A DNA stretch of 39,063 nt from an uncultured Bacteroidaceae bacterium (GCA_905233285.1 CAJODY010000026.1:1-39063), one strand, 5' to 3'; shown: positions 15,606 through 24,425, counted from the stretch's first letter. A program made the numbers and translations. The notes: generated from the sequence alone by a model not told the origin.

Positions 15606-16643
15606 ATGAGCAAATTGGTAAAAGTTGAGGGTTACAAACCGTTGCTTTCTCCCGTTCAGACGGAGCAGGGAATAAAACTCATCAAGGAGTTTTTTCAGGT
15701 GAACCTGAGTACAGCGCTCCGCCTGCGCAGAGTCACAGCACCGCTGTTCGTGCTGCGTGGACTGGGTATCAACGACGACCTCAACGGTGTGGAACGTCCT
15801 GTCACTTTTCCTATTAAGGACATGGGCGAGCAGATTGCAGAAGTGGTGCACTCGCTGGCTAAGTGGAAACGCATGATGCTGGCCGAGTATGACATAGAAC
15901 CCGGTTACGGACTCTATACTGACATGAATGCCATACGTGGTGATGAGGAACTGGATAATATACACTCGCTCTATGTTGACCAGTGGGATTGGGAACGCAC
16001 AATAACTGCAGCTGACCGTAATCTCGACTTCCTGAAGAAGATTGTACGTGATATATATGCTGCAATTCTGCGCACAGAATACCTCGTTCACGAGACCTAT
16101 CCTCATATAAAGCCGTTCCTGCCGGAAGAGATTCATTTCATCCACAGCGAAGAGCTGCGCAGGATGTATCCCGACATGACTCCGAAGGAACGTGAAGATG
16201 CTATCTGCAAAGAGTATGGAGCTGTGTTCATCATGGGCATCGGTGGTAAACTGGGCGATGGAGAACCGCACGACGGACGTGCACCTGACTATGACGACTG
16301 GAGCACACCAAACAGCGATGGCTTCTTCGGTCTCAACGGTGACATCATGATATGGTATCCTCTGCTGGGTCGTGCACTCGAACTCTCATCAATGGGTATC
16401 CGTGTGGATAAGGAGGCTCTACTGCGTCAGTTGAAGTTGGCAGGTAAGGAAGACCGCCTGAACCTCTACTTCCATAAGAAACTGCTCAACGACGAGATGC
16501 CACTCAGTATCGGAGGCGGTATAGGTCAGAGCCGACTCTGCATGGTACTGCTCCAGAAGGCTCACGTCGGAGAGATACAGGCAAGCATCTGGCCTGACGA
16601 CATGAGAAGGGAATGTGCCAAGGCTGGTATGCCACTTATATAA
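15606..16643 (+). CDS. asnA: Aspartate--ammonia ligase
   Basis: A 345-residue AsnA, which makes asparagine from aspartate, ammonia and ATP (AMP-forming) in the cytoplasm. It is unrelated to the glutamine-dependent AsnB but shares the class II aminoacyl-tRNA synthetase fold. Recognisable segments are VQTEQGIKLIKEFFQVNLST, RVTAPLFVLRGLGINDDLNG, VHSLAKWKRMMLAEY, GLYTDMNAIRGDEELDNIHS, YVDQWDWE, FIMGIGGKLGDGEPHDGRAP and the motif-3-like LSIGGGIGQSRLCMVLLQK near the C-terminus. Length is close to the E. coli enzyme. It is the first gene after a consensus promoter, and queD follows 15 bp after its stop. A metabolic link between asparagine and queuosine synthesis is not obvious. Confidence 0.97.
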   Translation: MSKLVKVEGYKPLLSPVQTEQGIKLIKEFFQVNLSTALRLRRVTAPLFVLRGLGINDDLNGVERPVTFPIKDMGEQIAEVVHSLAKWKRMMLAEYDIEPGYGLYTDMNAIRGDEELDNIHSLYVDQWDWERTITAADRNLDFLKKIVRDIYAAILRTEYLVHETYPHIKPFLPEEIHFIHSEELRRMYPDMTPKEREDAICKEYGAVFIMGIGGKLGDGEPHDGRAPDYDDWSTPNSDGFFGLNGDIMIWYPLLGRALELSSMGIRVDKEALLRQLKLAGKEDRLNLYFHKKLLNDEMPLSIGGGIGQSRLCMVLLQKAHVGEIQASIWPDDMRRECAKAGMPLI

Positions 16644-16658
16644 AACCTAAGGACGCGA

Positions 16659-17018
16659 ATGTATTACGTATCGAAGCGCATGGAAATCTCAGGTAGTCAT
16701 CGCCTGAACCTGAGTTACGAAAGCAAATGCTGTAATATGCATGGGCACAACTGGATTATAACTATTTACTGCAAGGCTGAAAAGCTGAACGAAGATGGCA
16801 TGGTTTGTGACTTTGCACATATCAAGCAGTCCATCCACGGTTATCTTGACCACGGCAACCTGAATGAACTTCTGCCTTTCAATCCTACAGCCGAGAATAT
16901 TGCCCGCTGGATTACCGAACAGATTCCGCAATGCTACAAGGCAAGTGTGCAGGAAACGGACTCAAATACAGCAGTATATACTAACGATGCTAAGATTGAC
17001 GGACACGAAGCCCTGTGA
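16659..17018 (+). CDS. queD: 6-carboxy-5,6,7,8-tetrahydropterin synthase
   Basis: A 119-residue QueD of the PTPS/6-pyruvoyltetrahydropterin synthase fold. It converts 7,8-dihydroneopterin triphosphate to 6-carboxytetrahydropterin, the second step of 7-deazaguanine (queuosine) synthesis. The zinc ligands are His14 (SGSHRL) and His28/His30 (CCNMHGHNW), with Cys24 as the likely catalytic cysteine in the CX3HGH pattern. DFAHIKQ and YLDHGNLNELLPFNPTAENI supply the catalytic Asp/His and the conserved PTxEN segment. Length is normal. Its stop overlaps the queE start as TGATG, so the two are translationally coupled. Confidence 0.95.
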   Translation: MYYVSKRMEISGSHRLNLSYESKCCNMHGHNWIITIYCKAEKLNEDGMVCDFAHIKQSIHGYLDHGNLNELLPFNPTAENIARWITEQIPQCYKASVQETDSNTAVYTNDAKIDGHEAL

Positions 17019-17608
17019 TGCAATATAAGATAAACGAAATATTCTACTCGATACAAGGAGAAGGCCACAACGCCGGATGCGCTGCGGTCTTCGTCCGTTT
17101 TTCGGGGTGCAATCTCCGATGTCCTTTCTGCGATACCCAACACGAGGAGGGAACGATGATGAGTGTGGAGGAGATCTGCAACAAGGTGGCAAAGTATCCG
17201 GCATCCCTTGTGGTGCTGACTGGCGGCGAGCCTTCACTTTTCGTAGATGCACCTTTGTGTGATGCGTTCCATGCACTGGGCAAGACTATTGCAATAGAAA
17301 CAAACGGAACGCGTGAACTGAATGTTCCTATTGACCATATCACCTGCAGTCCGAAATTTGAATACTGCAAGGAAGGCGATGCCTCACTTCGTCTGAAGCA
17401 TATAGACGAACTAAAGGTAGTATATACCGGCAAGAACGATATGTCGCTCTACGAGAATATAAAGGCTGACTCGTATTATCTTCAACCATGTGATACGGGC
17501 GACAGGGATGAGACAAAAAACATAGTCGAACAGACGCTCGACTATGTTATGAATCATCCGAAATGGAGACTTTCGCTCCAACTTCACAAGATTTTAAATG
17601 TAAGATAG
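17018..17608 (+). CDS. queE: 7-carboxy-7-deazaguanine synthase (radical SAM)
   Basis: A 196-residue QueE, which rearranges 6-carboxytetrahydropterin to 7-carboxy-7-deazaguanine in the queuosine pathway. EIFYSIQGEGHNAG is the family's N-terminal signature. The 4Fe-4S motif CX3CX2C is C31-C35-C38 in SGCNLRCPFCDTQH. VLTGGEPSLF is the SAM-binding glycine motif, followed by IAIETNGTRE and the CSPKFE strand. I chose ATG 17018 (TGATG overlap with queD) instead of the in-frame GTG one codon earlier. The 3' end overlaps the convergent pgpA gene by 15 bp. No preQ1 riboswitch is visible upstream of this operon. Confidence 0.95.
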   Translation: MQYKINEIFYSIQGEGHNAGCAAVFVRFSGCNLRCPFCDTQHEEGTMMSVEEICNKVAKYPASLVVLTGGEPSLFVDAPLCDAFHALGKTIAIETNGTRELNVPIDHITCSPKFEYCKEGDASLRLKHIDELKVVYTGKNDMSLYENIKADSYYLQPCDTGDRDETKNIVEQTLDYVMNHPKWRLSLQLHKILNVR

Positions 17609-18118
17609 TCCGAAACGGACAATCAGCGTAAGCAACATGGCATAGAAGCCTGCCAACAGGTCGTCTGCCATGCAGCCCCAACCTCCATCTACATTATTAT
17701 CCACCCATCGGCAACCCAAGGGTTTTGTGATGTCAATGATGCGGAAAAAGACGAATCCAACGGTGGAAAGCAGGAACATCTGCCACACCGGACCGTCAAA
17801 GAAACACACTGCCAGACATGCCATCCACGTGCCCAGTGGTTCGTCGATGACTACGGCACGAGGGTCTCTGCCCCAGTAGCGTTCCATCACATTCGTAGTC
17901 CATATACCTACGAGCGTAGTGCTTACAAGCAGTGCAATAGTAGCAATGAAAAGCCATACGGGTGGCAAAACCCACCAGAGCACCCACCAAATGATGAGTC
18001 CGAGCAGTCCGGCATAAGTACCGGGGGCTCCGGGCAACAGTCCCGTTCCGAGGCATGTGGAAATGGCTACATGCATCATGGGAGCTATATGAATATCTTT
18101 TGTGTTGTTGTTTGACAT
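17594..18118 (-). CDS. pgpA: Phosphatidylglycerophosphatase A
   Basis: A 174-residue integral membrane phosphatase that removes the 3-phosphate from phosphatidylglycerophosphate to give phosphatidylglycerol. Family motifs appear in order: GTGLLPGAPGTYAG (about 24-37), DPRAVVIDEPLGTWM (about 84-98), FFRIIDITKP, and VDGGWGCMADDLLAGFYA with the paired acidic residues. Four hydrophobic helices match the family. It starts 12 bp after the stop of the MacB-like permease and is probably the last gene of the efflux operon, although its lipid function is unrelated. The 3' end overlaps queE on the other strand. Confidence 0.94.
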   Translation of the reverse strand: MSNNNTKDIHIAPMMHVAISTCLGTGLLPGAPGTYAGLLGLIIWWVLWWVLPPVWLFIATIALLVSTTLVGIWTTNVMERYWGRDPRAVVIDEPLGTWMACLAVCFFDGPVWQMFLLSTVGFVFFRIIDITKPLGCRWVDNNVDGGWGCMADDLLAGFYAMLLTLIVRFGLSYI

Positions 18119-18130
18119 CTTTGAAATATG

Positions 18131-19351
18131 TTATTCGTGACGGATGGCTTCGATTGGGTCGAGTCGTGCGGCTTTCTGTGCAGGTATATATCCGAACAAG
18201 ACTCCGATGAATACACAGACTAGGAACGAGACGTAGATAGACCAAGCAGGTACGCTCGACGGCATACCGACGGCTGGAGCTAAGAATTCGCTGGCACTTA
18301 CTCCCACAAAGATACCTATGAGTCCACCGGTGACGGAGATGAGTACCGACTCGATGAGGAACTGTAACGAGATGACGGCTCCTGTAGCTCCTACAGCCAT
18401 ACGAAGACCAATCTCCTTGGTACGTTCAGTGACACTCACCAGCATGATGTTCATGATGCCGATGCCGGCTACGAGGAGCGAGAAGGCTGCGGCAACAACG
18501 AGGATGAGGGTGACGGTGTCCATTGTGGTGGACATGGTTTCCATCATCTCTGCCTGTGAACGGATGGTGAAGTCATCAACTGCATCGCCTTTGAGTTTAT
18601 GGTTTTCACGAAGTATCTGTGTTAGTTCCTCGATGGCTGCATCGGAGAGTTCTTCGGTTATGGCAGAACAGACGATGCTTGAGAAGTAAGTCTGTGCTGC
18701 TATACGTTTCATCACGGTGGTGTAGGGAGCTATGATTACATTGTCCTGATCCATACCCCAGTTGTTGTAACCTTTTCCCTTGAGTACTCCGACGATGCGA
18801 AGTGGGATGGACTTGAAACGTATGTTTTTACCGATGGGATCGACTCCTTCGCCAAAGAGTTCCTTTACAATGGTTTGTCCGACTACTGCCACCTTGGCTG
18901 CTTTCTTTATATCCTCCTCGGTGAAGCAGTCACCTTTCTCGATTACCCATTTCTTGATTTCGAGGTATTCAGGACTTTCGCCATAGATGGTGGAGTTAGT
19001 ATTATTGTTTCCGTAGATGACCTGTCCTGAAGATGTGACTTCGGGTGATACGTTAGTGACGTATTTCTTATTTGCCTCTATGCTTTGGTAGTCTGCAATC
19101 TTAAGGGTTTGCATGCTGGATGGGTCCTGACGTACACCACCACGCATATCAGCTCCTGGACGAATGGTGAGCAGGTTTGTTCCCATCGTTGAAAGCTCCT
19201 TGCGTATGCTCTCTTTCGAACCCTGTCCGATTGCCATCATGATGATAACGGCTGCCACACCAATGATGATGCCAAGCATGCTGAGGAAGGAACGCATCTT
19301 GTTGCTGGCAATAGCTGTAAAGCTGACTTTGAATAAGTTAAGTATGTTCAT
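18131..19351 (-). CDS. MacB-like ABC transporter permease (FtsX family)
   Basis: A 406-residue permease. One N-terminal transmembrane helix (MLGIIIGVAAVIIMMAIGQG, about 26-45) is followed by a large periplasmic MacB_PCD domain (about 50-270). Three C-terminal helices form the FtsX domain (LILVVAAAFSLLVAGIGIMN, LRMAVGATGAVISLQFLIES and YVSFLVCVFIGVLFGYIPA). It ends with AQKAARLDPIEAIRHE, the typical MacB tail. MacB-type transporters are mechanotransmitters that work with a periplasmic adaptor and TolC to expel drugs, peptides or lipid-linked molecules. The ATPase is encoded separately just upstream (3 bp gap), unlike E. coli MacB where the two are fused. Confidence 0.93.
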   Translation of the reverse strand: MNILNLFKVSFTAIASNKMRSFLSMLGIIIGVAAVIIMMAIGQGSKESIRKELSTMGTNLLTIRPGADMRGGVRQDPSSMQTLKIADYQSIEANKKYVTNVSPEVTSSGQVIYGNNNTNSTIYGESPEYLEIKKWVIEKGDCFTEEDIKKAAKVAVVGQTIVKELFGEGVDPIGKNIRFKSIPLRIVGVLKGKGYNNWGMDQDNVIIAPYTTVMKRIAAQTYFSSIVCSAITEELSDAAIEELTQILRENHKLKGDAVDDFTIRSQAEMMETMSTTMDTVTLILVVAAAFSLLVAGIGIMNIMLVSVTERTKEIGLRMAVGATGAVISLQFLIESVLISVTGGLIGIFVGVSASEFLAPAVGMPSSVPAWSIYVSFLVCVFIGVLFGYIPAQKAARLDPIEAIRHE

Positions 19352-19354
19352 GAA

Positions 19355-20113
19355 TCAGTCGTCTTGTGGTTTTGGTAGTGCAGCAAGTGCTTCTGCTGCC
19401 GACTTGATGTTCGGATTGAGTGTGTCTTCGCGTATCATTCCGTCTCGCAGATTGATGTTTCGGCTTGAATATTCTGCAATCTCAGGGTTGTGGGTCACGA
19501 AGATGATGGTATGTCCCTTGTGGTAGAGTTCCTGGAATAGTACGAGCATCTCGAACGAAGTACGTGTGTCGAGGTTTCCGGTAGCTTCGTCGGCAAGTAG
19601 TACGGCAGGGTTGTTGACCAGAGCTCGGGCTATGGCAACACGCTGCATCTGGCCACCTGACATTTGGTTTGACTTGTGTTCCAGACGGTCGCCCAGTCCT
19701 ACGGCTTGAAGAGCCTTGATTGCTGCCTCGCGTCGTTGCCTCGCGTTGTATTTGTTGTTGTACATCAGTGGCAGTTCTACGTTCTCGACAGCTGTAGTCT
19801 TCGCAAGCAGATTGTAGTTCTGGAAGACAAATCCAATCTTCTTGTTGCGTAGGTGGGCACGTTGGTTTTTCGACATCTTTCTCACACTGATGCCGTCGAG
19901 GATATAGTCGCCCGAGGTGGGGGTGTCAAGACATCCAAGTTGGTTGAGCAACGTGGATTTTCCTGAACCTGATGTGCCTTGTATGGTGACGAACTCGCCT
20001 TCGTAAATCTTGAAGCTTACTCCACGTAGCGCTTTGACAGTCTCGCTGCCAACTTGGAAGTAGCGTTTTACGTTTTGCAGTTCGATGACGACCTTTCTTT
20101 TGTCTTCAGCCAT
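19355..20113 (-). CDS. MacB/LolD-type ABC transporter ATP-binding protein
   Basis: A 252-residue ATPase that powers the neighbouring permease. The Walker A motif is GTSGSGKSTLL (about 44-54), followed by the Q-loop VFQNYNLL, signature MSGGQMQRVAIARAL, Walker B VLLADEATGNLDT and the switch His in IIFVTHNPEIA. The LDTPTSGDYILDG insertion is characteristic of the MacB/LolD group. The C-terminal tail after NLRDGMI is variable. It lies 9 bp after the adaptor gene stop and 3 bp before the permease, forming a tripartite efflux operon with tolC. Confidence 0.95.
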   Translation of the reverse strand: MAEDKRKVVIELQNVKRYFQVGSETVKALRGVSFKIYEGEFVTIQGTSGSGKSTLLNQLGCLDTPTSGDYILDGISVRKMSKNQRAHLRNKKIGFVFQNYNLLAKTTAVENVELPLMYNNKYNARQRREAAIKALQAVGLGDRLEHKSNQMSGGQMQRVAIARALVNNPAVLLADEATGNLDTRTSFEMLVLFQELYHKGHTIIFVTHNPEIAEYSSRNINLRDGMIREDTLNPNIKSAAEALAALPKPQDD

Positions 20114-20122
20114 AGCCTTCGG

Positions 20123-21274
20123 TTATTTCTTTTTGTTGTTTCGTGGACGAGGCATGAATGGGTTGGATGCACTCTCTTCTTCTTCCTCTTCTCCTCCGTC
20201 GATGTTGAAATCTACGAGCACTTCAGTTCCTTCTTCTATTCCACTGATAATCTCGGTCAGTGTACCGTTTGTAGTACCCACCTCTACAGCATGAGCCTTG
20301 AAGGTATTGCCATTAAGAGTCCATAGTTTTGCGGGAGCCTGTACGTCCTCGATGTTCTGTTCTTTGGTCATGATGGCTTCGTTGGGAGTAAAGCGCAGAG
20401 CTTTCGACGGCACCGCCATCACGCCGTTCTTTTCGAGTGTGTAGATAGTTACGTTGGCTGTCAGACCCGGTTTCAGTTTCAGGTCGTTGTTGGGAGCAGA
20501 TATCACTACCTCGTAGGTTACGACGTTGCTTTCGGTAGTTGCTTGCTGACGTACCTGAGTCACCATACCTTCGAATGTGTCATCGGGGAACGCATCAACA
20601 GTGAAAGATACACGTTGTCCTTCCTTCACTCCGCCTATGTCGGCTTCGTCGATGTCGGCAATCACTCTCATGTCGGTAAGGTCTTGTGCAATGATGAAAA
20701 GGGTAGGGGTGGTCATGGATGATGCTACTGTCTGTCCTTCTTCCACTTCCTTCGAGAGCACTACTCCGTCGATGGGTGCTGTGATGGTGGCATAACCGAG
20801 GTTGGTTTGTGCTTCCTGTACAGCCTGCTGCTGTACTTTGACTGTCTGTACGGCCTTGTCGTAACTGAGTTTTGCATTTTCGTAGTCGTTAGCACTTACA
20901 AGTCCTTTCTCGTAGAGAGTCTTGAAACGATGGTAGTTAGCGTTCTGAAATGCGAGGTCGGACTGTGCGTTCGACAGGTTGCTCTGTGCACTTGCCAGTT
21001 TGCTGAGCAGGTTGGTCTTGTCCAGTTCGGCTATGACTTGCCCTCGCTTCACTTCGCTGTTGTAATCGACATAAATCTTGTCGATGATACCACTTACCTG
21101 AGTACCTACTTCCACTTCGGTCACAGGTTCGATAGTACCTGTGGCAGTGATGCTTGTAGATATGTCCTGTTTCTGCACTGTGGCAGAGTTGTAAGTCACT
21201 TTCGGTTCGTTAGAGCAACTTGCAATGATTAGTGCTGCAGAAATTATCGCAGTCAGTTTCTTCTTGTTTTGCAT
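20123..21274 (-). CDS. MacA-like periplasmic adaptor lipoprotein (HlyD/RND family)
   Basis: A membrane-fusion protein of about 383 residues. From ATG 21274 the N-terminus reads MQNKKKLTAIISAALIIASC, a lipoprotein signal whose lipobox ends in the acylated Cys, so the protein is anchored by lipid. The frame is open to 21343, but that start lies inside the tolC 3' end and would bury the signal. Next come the lipoyl/barrel half (VEVGTQVSGIIDKIYVDYNS), a coiled-coil hairpin (about 85-165, LLSKLASAQSNLSNAQSDLA), the second lipoyl half (ATITAPIDGVVLSKEVEEGQ) and beta-barrel domains. An acidic tail (GGEEEEEESASNPF) precedes basic PRPRNNKKK. It should link the MacB-like permease to TolC. Confidence 0.92.
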   Translation of the reverse strand: MQNKKKLTAIISAALIIASCSNEPKVTYNSATVQKQDISTSITATGTIEPVTEVEVGTQVSGIIDKIYVDYNSEVKRGQVIAELDKTNLLSKLASAQSNLSNAQSDLAFQNANYHRFKTLYEKGLVSANDYENAKLSYDKAVQTVKVQQQAVQEAQTNLGYATITAPIDGVVLSKEVEEGQTVASSMTTPTLFIIAQDLTDMRVIADIDEADIGGVKEGQRVSFTVDAFPDDTFEGMVTQVRQQATTESNVVTYEVVISAPNNDLKLKPGLTANVTIYTLEKNGVMAVPSKALRFTPNEAIMTKEQNIEDVQAPAKLWTLNGNTFKAHAVEVGTTNGTLTEIISGIEEGTEVLVDFNIDGGEEEEEESASNPFMPRPRNNKKK

Positions 21275-21317
21275 ATATCGATATTTACCAATTTCCATTT
21301 TAGCTTTAAACTTTATA

Positions 21318-22652
21318 TCACAGTTCCATTTTCTCTCCTGCATAGAACTTCAGCAGGGCTTTATTGTAGAGGGTTGTATATTTAGCTTGTAGCAGTTGTT
21401 GTTCTGCCGACAGGAGATTGTTCTTGCCTGTAGTCAGTTCTACGATGTTTTTCAGTCCACAGTTGAACTGTTCGCTTACGAGGTTGTAGCTTTCCTCCAT
21501 GCTTTCCTTATTCTTCTTTGCATATATGAACTGCTGCTGTGAGGTGGTGGCATCGAGCCAGTACTTTTCTACACTTTTATATATGTTTTTCTTGTATGCC
21601 TGCAGAGTCAATTCGTTGTTCAACTTCGAGAACTTAGCCTTGCGTATGGCAGTGCGGGTAGTGAGTTGGTCGAAGATGGGCATGGAGAGGGTCAGTCCGA
21701 GCGAATTGGAAAAATTGTTCTTAATCTGCCTGCCGAAGTCCGTATGTTGTCCGCTTGAGTTGCTTGTTCCCATTCCGGCAGTCATTGACAGGGTCGGCAT
21801 ATAACCGGTTCGAGCCGATTTGATAGCTATCTCAGCAGACTCGATGTTGAGTTCACCCTGACGTATCTCGGGACGGTTGCCGAGTGCTGCTAGATAAATA
21901 ACCTCCTTGTCAGGAATGACGGTAAGTACCTGTGAATCGTCGATATCGGGGTCAACTACATCAAACTCCTCGTCGTTGCTGAGTTCGAGCAACTGTTTTA
22001 GTTGCATTTCGAAATTTGCCAACTGGCTCTTAGCACTTACAAGTGAGTACAGGTCTTGGTTTACCTGTGCTTCCAGTTGTACCCAATCGACTCTTGCCAG
22101 GCTACCCACTTCCATCATCTCTTTTGCACGGTCGGCCTTCGCCTGTGAAGCCTTCACTATCTCTTCGTTTACACGTACAGCCTCTGCTTCATAGAGAATC
22201 TGGACATAGAGTTGTACAATCTGTTCCTGTATAGTGTTGGCTTCCTTCTGCTCGCTCAGTTCGTTTATCTCCTCCGTCAGTCTGTTCTGCTTGATAGTCA
22301 TTCGGTTTTTGTTCCAGTTCCATACCGTCCAGTTGGCATTGATTCCATACGAACCATTGTAACTCACATGATTAGTGTTGGTTGTCATCGAACCATTAGT
22401 CAGGTTTGTAGTCGATTGACTAAAGGGGCGGTAACTCATGTTCTGGTTTGTGCTGAATGACACAGAGGGGAAGAGTGCAGAGCGGCTTTGCAACATATCC
22501 TCGTGACTTTGTTGAGTCTTGATTTTGGCTTGCTTCAGACTGATGTTGTTAGTCAGAGCATAATCGATACATTCCTGCAATGTCCATATTTTCGCATTCA
22601 TCGTGAATGGTAGCAGGAATGCAAGGGCGCAGATGATTTTTCTTCTTGTCAT
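21318..22652 (-). CDS. TolC-family outer-membrane efflux protein
   Basis: A TolC/OEP protein of about 444 residues. Starting from ATG 22652, the signal peptide is MTRRKIICALAFLLPFTMNA, followed at once by KIWTLQECIDYALTNNISLK, the conserved start of mature TolC proteins. The two OEP repeats are long alpha-helical and glutamine-rich segments; LAALGNRPEIRQGELNIESA marks the family's second-repeat motif. The frame extends to 22736, but that would run into the RNase P RNA gene and hide the signal peptide. It is the first protein gene of the tolC-macA-macB-pgpA operon and begins only about 24 nt after the RNase P RNA 3' helix, with no room for its own promoter. Confidence 0.93.
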   Translation of the reverse strand: MTRRKIICALAFLLPFTMNAKIWTLQECIDYALTNNISLKQAKIKTQQSHEDMLQSRSALFPSVSFSTNQNMSYRPFSQSTTNLTNGSMTTNTNHVSYNGSYGINANWTVWNWNKNRMTIKQNRLTEEINELSEQKEANTIQEQIVQLYVQILYEAEAVRVNEEIVKASQAKADRAKEMMEVGSLARVDWVQLEAQVNQDLYSLVSAKSQLANFEMQLKQLLELSNDEEFDVVDPDIDDSQVLTVIPDKEVIYLAALGNRPEIRQGELNIESAEIAIKSARTGYMPTLSMTAGMGTSNSSGQHTDFGRQIKNNFSNSLGLTLSMPIFDQLTTRTAIRKAKFSKLNNELTLQAYKKNIYKSVEKYWLDATTSQQQFIYAKKNKESMEESYNLVSEQFNCGLKNIVELTTGKNNLLSAEQQLLQAKYTTLYNKALLKFYAGEKMEL

Positions 22653-22675
22653 TTGTGTTTTGATTTTTAAGAAAA

Positions 22676-23022
22676 CGAAAAGCACTTGTGCTATAAGCCG
22701 GGTTCTGTAGCTAGTCGGTGACCAACTGTTCGTCATTTATCTACGACACATGTCACCATGTGCCTCAAGCGTTCTACCCTCTGCCTTGGGCGGGCTACCC
22801 TCATAACGGCAGCTCCTAAGATGCACAGCCAACGTGTCACCACGCTGCTGGTGGGCTTTTACCCCACCTTCTCACCCTTACCCCGAAGGGCGGTTATTTT
22901 CTTCTGCGTTACTCAACCCTCACGGACTGCTTCTACGTTAGGAAGTAGGATGCCCTGTGCTGCCCGGACTTTCCTCTTTCGGCACGAATGCCGTCAGCGA
23001 CGAACCGCACAACTGCCTTTCG
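22676..23022 (-). ncRNA. rnpB: RNase P RNA, bacterial type A
   Basis: The minus strand shows the universally conserved core: GAGGAAAGTCCGGGC with CAGCACAGGGC after it near the 5' end, and AGAACCCGGCTTATAG near the 3' end. Helix P1 pairs the strand beginning CGAAAGGCAGTTGTGC at 23022 with the strand ending GCACAAGTGCTTTTCG at 22676, 16 positions with one mismatch and one G-U pair. A TACCTTTG -7 element ends 6 nt before the predicted 5' end. This RNA is the catalytic subunit that trims tRNA 5' leaders. The exact ends are estimated from P1. Confidence 0.96.
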
Positions 23023-23027
23023 CATTG

Positions 23028-23035
23028 CAAAGGTA
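23028..23035 (-). promoter_or_regulatory. -7 promoter element of rnpB
   Basis: TACCTTTG on the minus strand, a full match to TAnnTTTG, lies immediately before the predicted RNase P RNA 5' end at about 23022. A T-rich TTTC lies near the expected -33 position. It may also be the only promoter for the downstream tolC operon. Confidence 0.65.
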
Positions 23036-23111
23036 CGGGTAATATGTGAAATGAAAGTGAAAATGAAACTTTCCTTACACATTATTTATTTATAATTAAC
23101 AAAAAAAATAC

Positions 23112-23119
23112 TACCTTTG
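23112..23119 (+). promoter_or_regulatory. -7 promoter element of the nhaC gene
   Basis: TACCTTTG on the plus strand, 26 bp before the GTG start at 23146, is divergent from the rnpB promoter across 76 bp. The upstream region is very AT-rich, without a clear TTTG at -33. The predicted transcript start near 23126 supports the GTG, because the only nearby ATG (23123) is followed by a stop after one codon. Confidence 0.55.
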
Positions 23120-23145
23120 CGGATGAATTAAAATTCTTTTAGTAC

Positions 23146-24399
23146 GTGTTCCGATTATCACCGCTCATATTGTTCCTCGTGCTTTATTTAGGTACAAGCG
23201 TTGTACTGAAAGATTTCTACAGTATACCCATTGCAGTAGCATTCCTTCTCTCGGCTATATTTGCCATACTTGCTCCCGGGGGAACATACAAGGAGCGTAT
23301 CGATGCTTTTACAAAGGGTATTGGTGAATCGACGGTCGGACTGATGCTTCTCATTTTTATCCTGTCTGGTGCGTTTGCAGCAACAGCGAAGGCTATGGGA
23401 GCTGTGGATAGTACGGTAAACATGACCTTGCAAATCCTTCCGTCCGCTCTGCTCCTGCCTGGTGTGTTTGTGGCTTCGTGTTTTATTTCGTTCAGCATCG
23501 GTACGTCATGTGGCACGATTGCGGCTCTGACTCCCGTAGCAGTGGGTATCGCTGACGCTGCCGGCATCAGTGTGCCGTTGATGGTCGGGCTGGTGGTAGG
23601 CGGTACTTTTTTCGGCGATAATCTCTCGTTCATCAGTGATACAACAATCATCGCGACCCAGACTCAGGGCTGTCGGATGAAGGATAAATTCCTGACTAAC
23701 ATTCGCATAGTGTTACCATGTGCGTTAATCCTAGCTGTTGTATATTTCTTCATAGGTCGCAATGTCGGAATGGTGACTCATGTAGGCGACTACCAGCTAG
23801 TGAAGATTATTCCATATCTGTGTGTCATTGCAGCCGCACTGACGGGTATGGATGTGATACTGGTGTTGATTTTGGGTCTATTCACCACGGCTCTGATAGG
23901 AATATTAGATGAGAGTTTCAGTCCGTTGGGTTGGCTACAGGAAGTGAATAATGGTATATTGGCTATGGCAGAACTCATGCTCTGCACACTGCTTGCAAGT
24001 GGAATGCTGGCGATTATACGCAGTCAGGGCGGAATACAATATATCATTGAGAAAATAACACGACATATCAACGGACGCCGAGGTGCAGAGCTGTCATTGG
24101 CTATGCTAGTGGTGTTCGTGAATATCTGTACAGCAAACAATACGGTAGCTATAATTACTGTGGGAAGTATTTCACATGATATTGCACAGAAGTTTGGCAT
24201 AGACCCTCGTCGCTCAGCATCAATCCTCGATACGATGTCGTGCTTTGCCCAAGGATTGCTGCCCTATGGAGCACAGGTGCTCATAGCTGCTGGACTGGCA
24301 ACTGTCAATCCGGCTTATATCATTCCTTACCTCTGGTATCCGATGATGATAGGTGTAGCTGTGACATTGAATATAATGATTAAAAGTAATTCGAAATAA
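23146..24399 (+). CDS. NhaC-family Na+/H+ antiporter
   Basis: A 417-residue inner-membrane protein with about ten to twelve hydrophobic spans, consistent with exchange of Na+ for H+. Family features are SIGTSCGTIAALTPVAVGIA, VVGGTFFGDNLSFISDTTII (conserved Asp/Asn in the transport core), TLLASGMLAIIRSQGGIQYI and DTMSCFAQGLLPYGAQVLIA. It starts with GTG at 23146, since there is no usable in-frame ATG between the predicted transcript start and the first membrane helix. It is shorter than many NhaC proteins, but both transport halves are present. A secreted peptidase gene follows after 26 bp. Substrates other than Na+ (for example a carboxylate) cannot be excluded for this superfamily. Confidence 0.88.
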   Translation: MFRLSPLILFLVLYLGTSVVLKDFYSIPIAVAFLLSAIFAILAPGGTYKERIDAFTKGIGESTVGLMLLIFILSGAFAATAKAMGAVDSTVNMTLQILPSALLLPGVFVASCFISFSIGTSCGTIAALTPVAVGIADAAGISVPLMVGLVVGGTFFGDNLSFISDTTIIATQTQGCRMKDKFLTNIRIVLPCALILAVVYFFIGRNVGMVTHVGDYQLVKIIPYLCVIAAALTGMDVILVLILGLFTTALIGILDESFSPLGWLQEVNNGILAMAELMLCTLLASGMLAIIRSQGGIQYIIEKITRHINGRRGAELSLAMLVVFVNICTANNTVAIITVGSISHDIAQKFGIDPRRSASILDTMSCFAQGLLPYGAQVLIAAGLATVNPAYIIPYLWYPMMIGVAVTLNIMIKSNSK

Positions 24400-24425
24400 T
24401 AATAATAACTAAAACCTATGATGTC

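Noticed and set aside
15594-16271. 225-residue open frame on the minus strand opposite asnA
   Set aside because: It is a shadow of the clearly conserved asnA gene; the translation is rich in Cys and His and matches no family.
16980-17020. preQ1 riboswitch expected near queuosine genes
   Set aside because: queD and queE are directly joined to asnA by short or overlapping junctions, and the leader before asnA (about 15574-15605) is too short for an aptamer.
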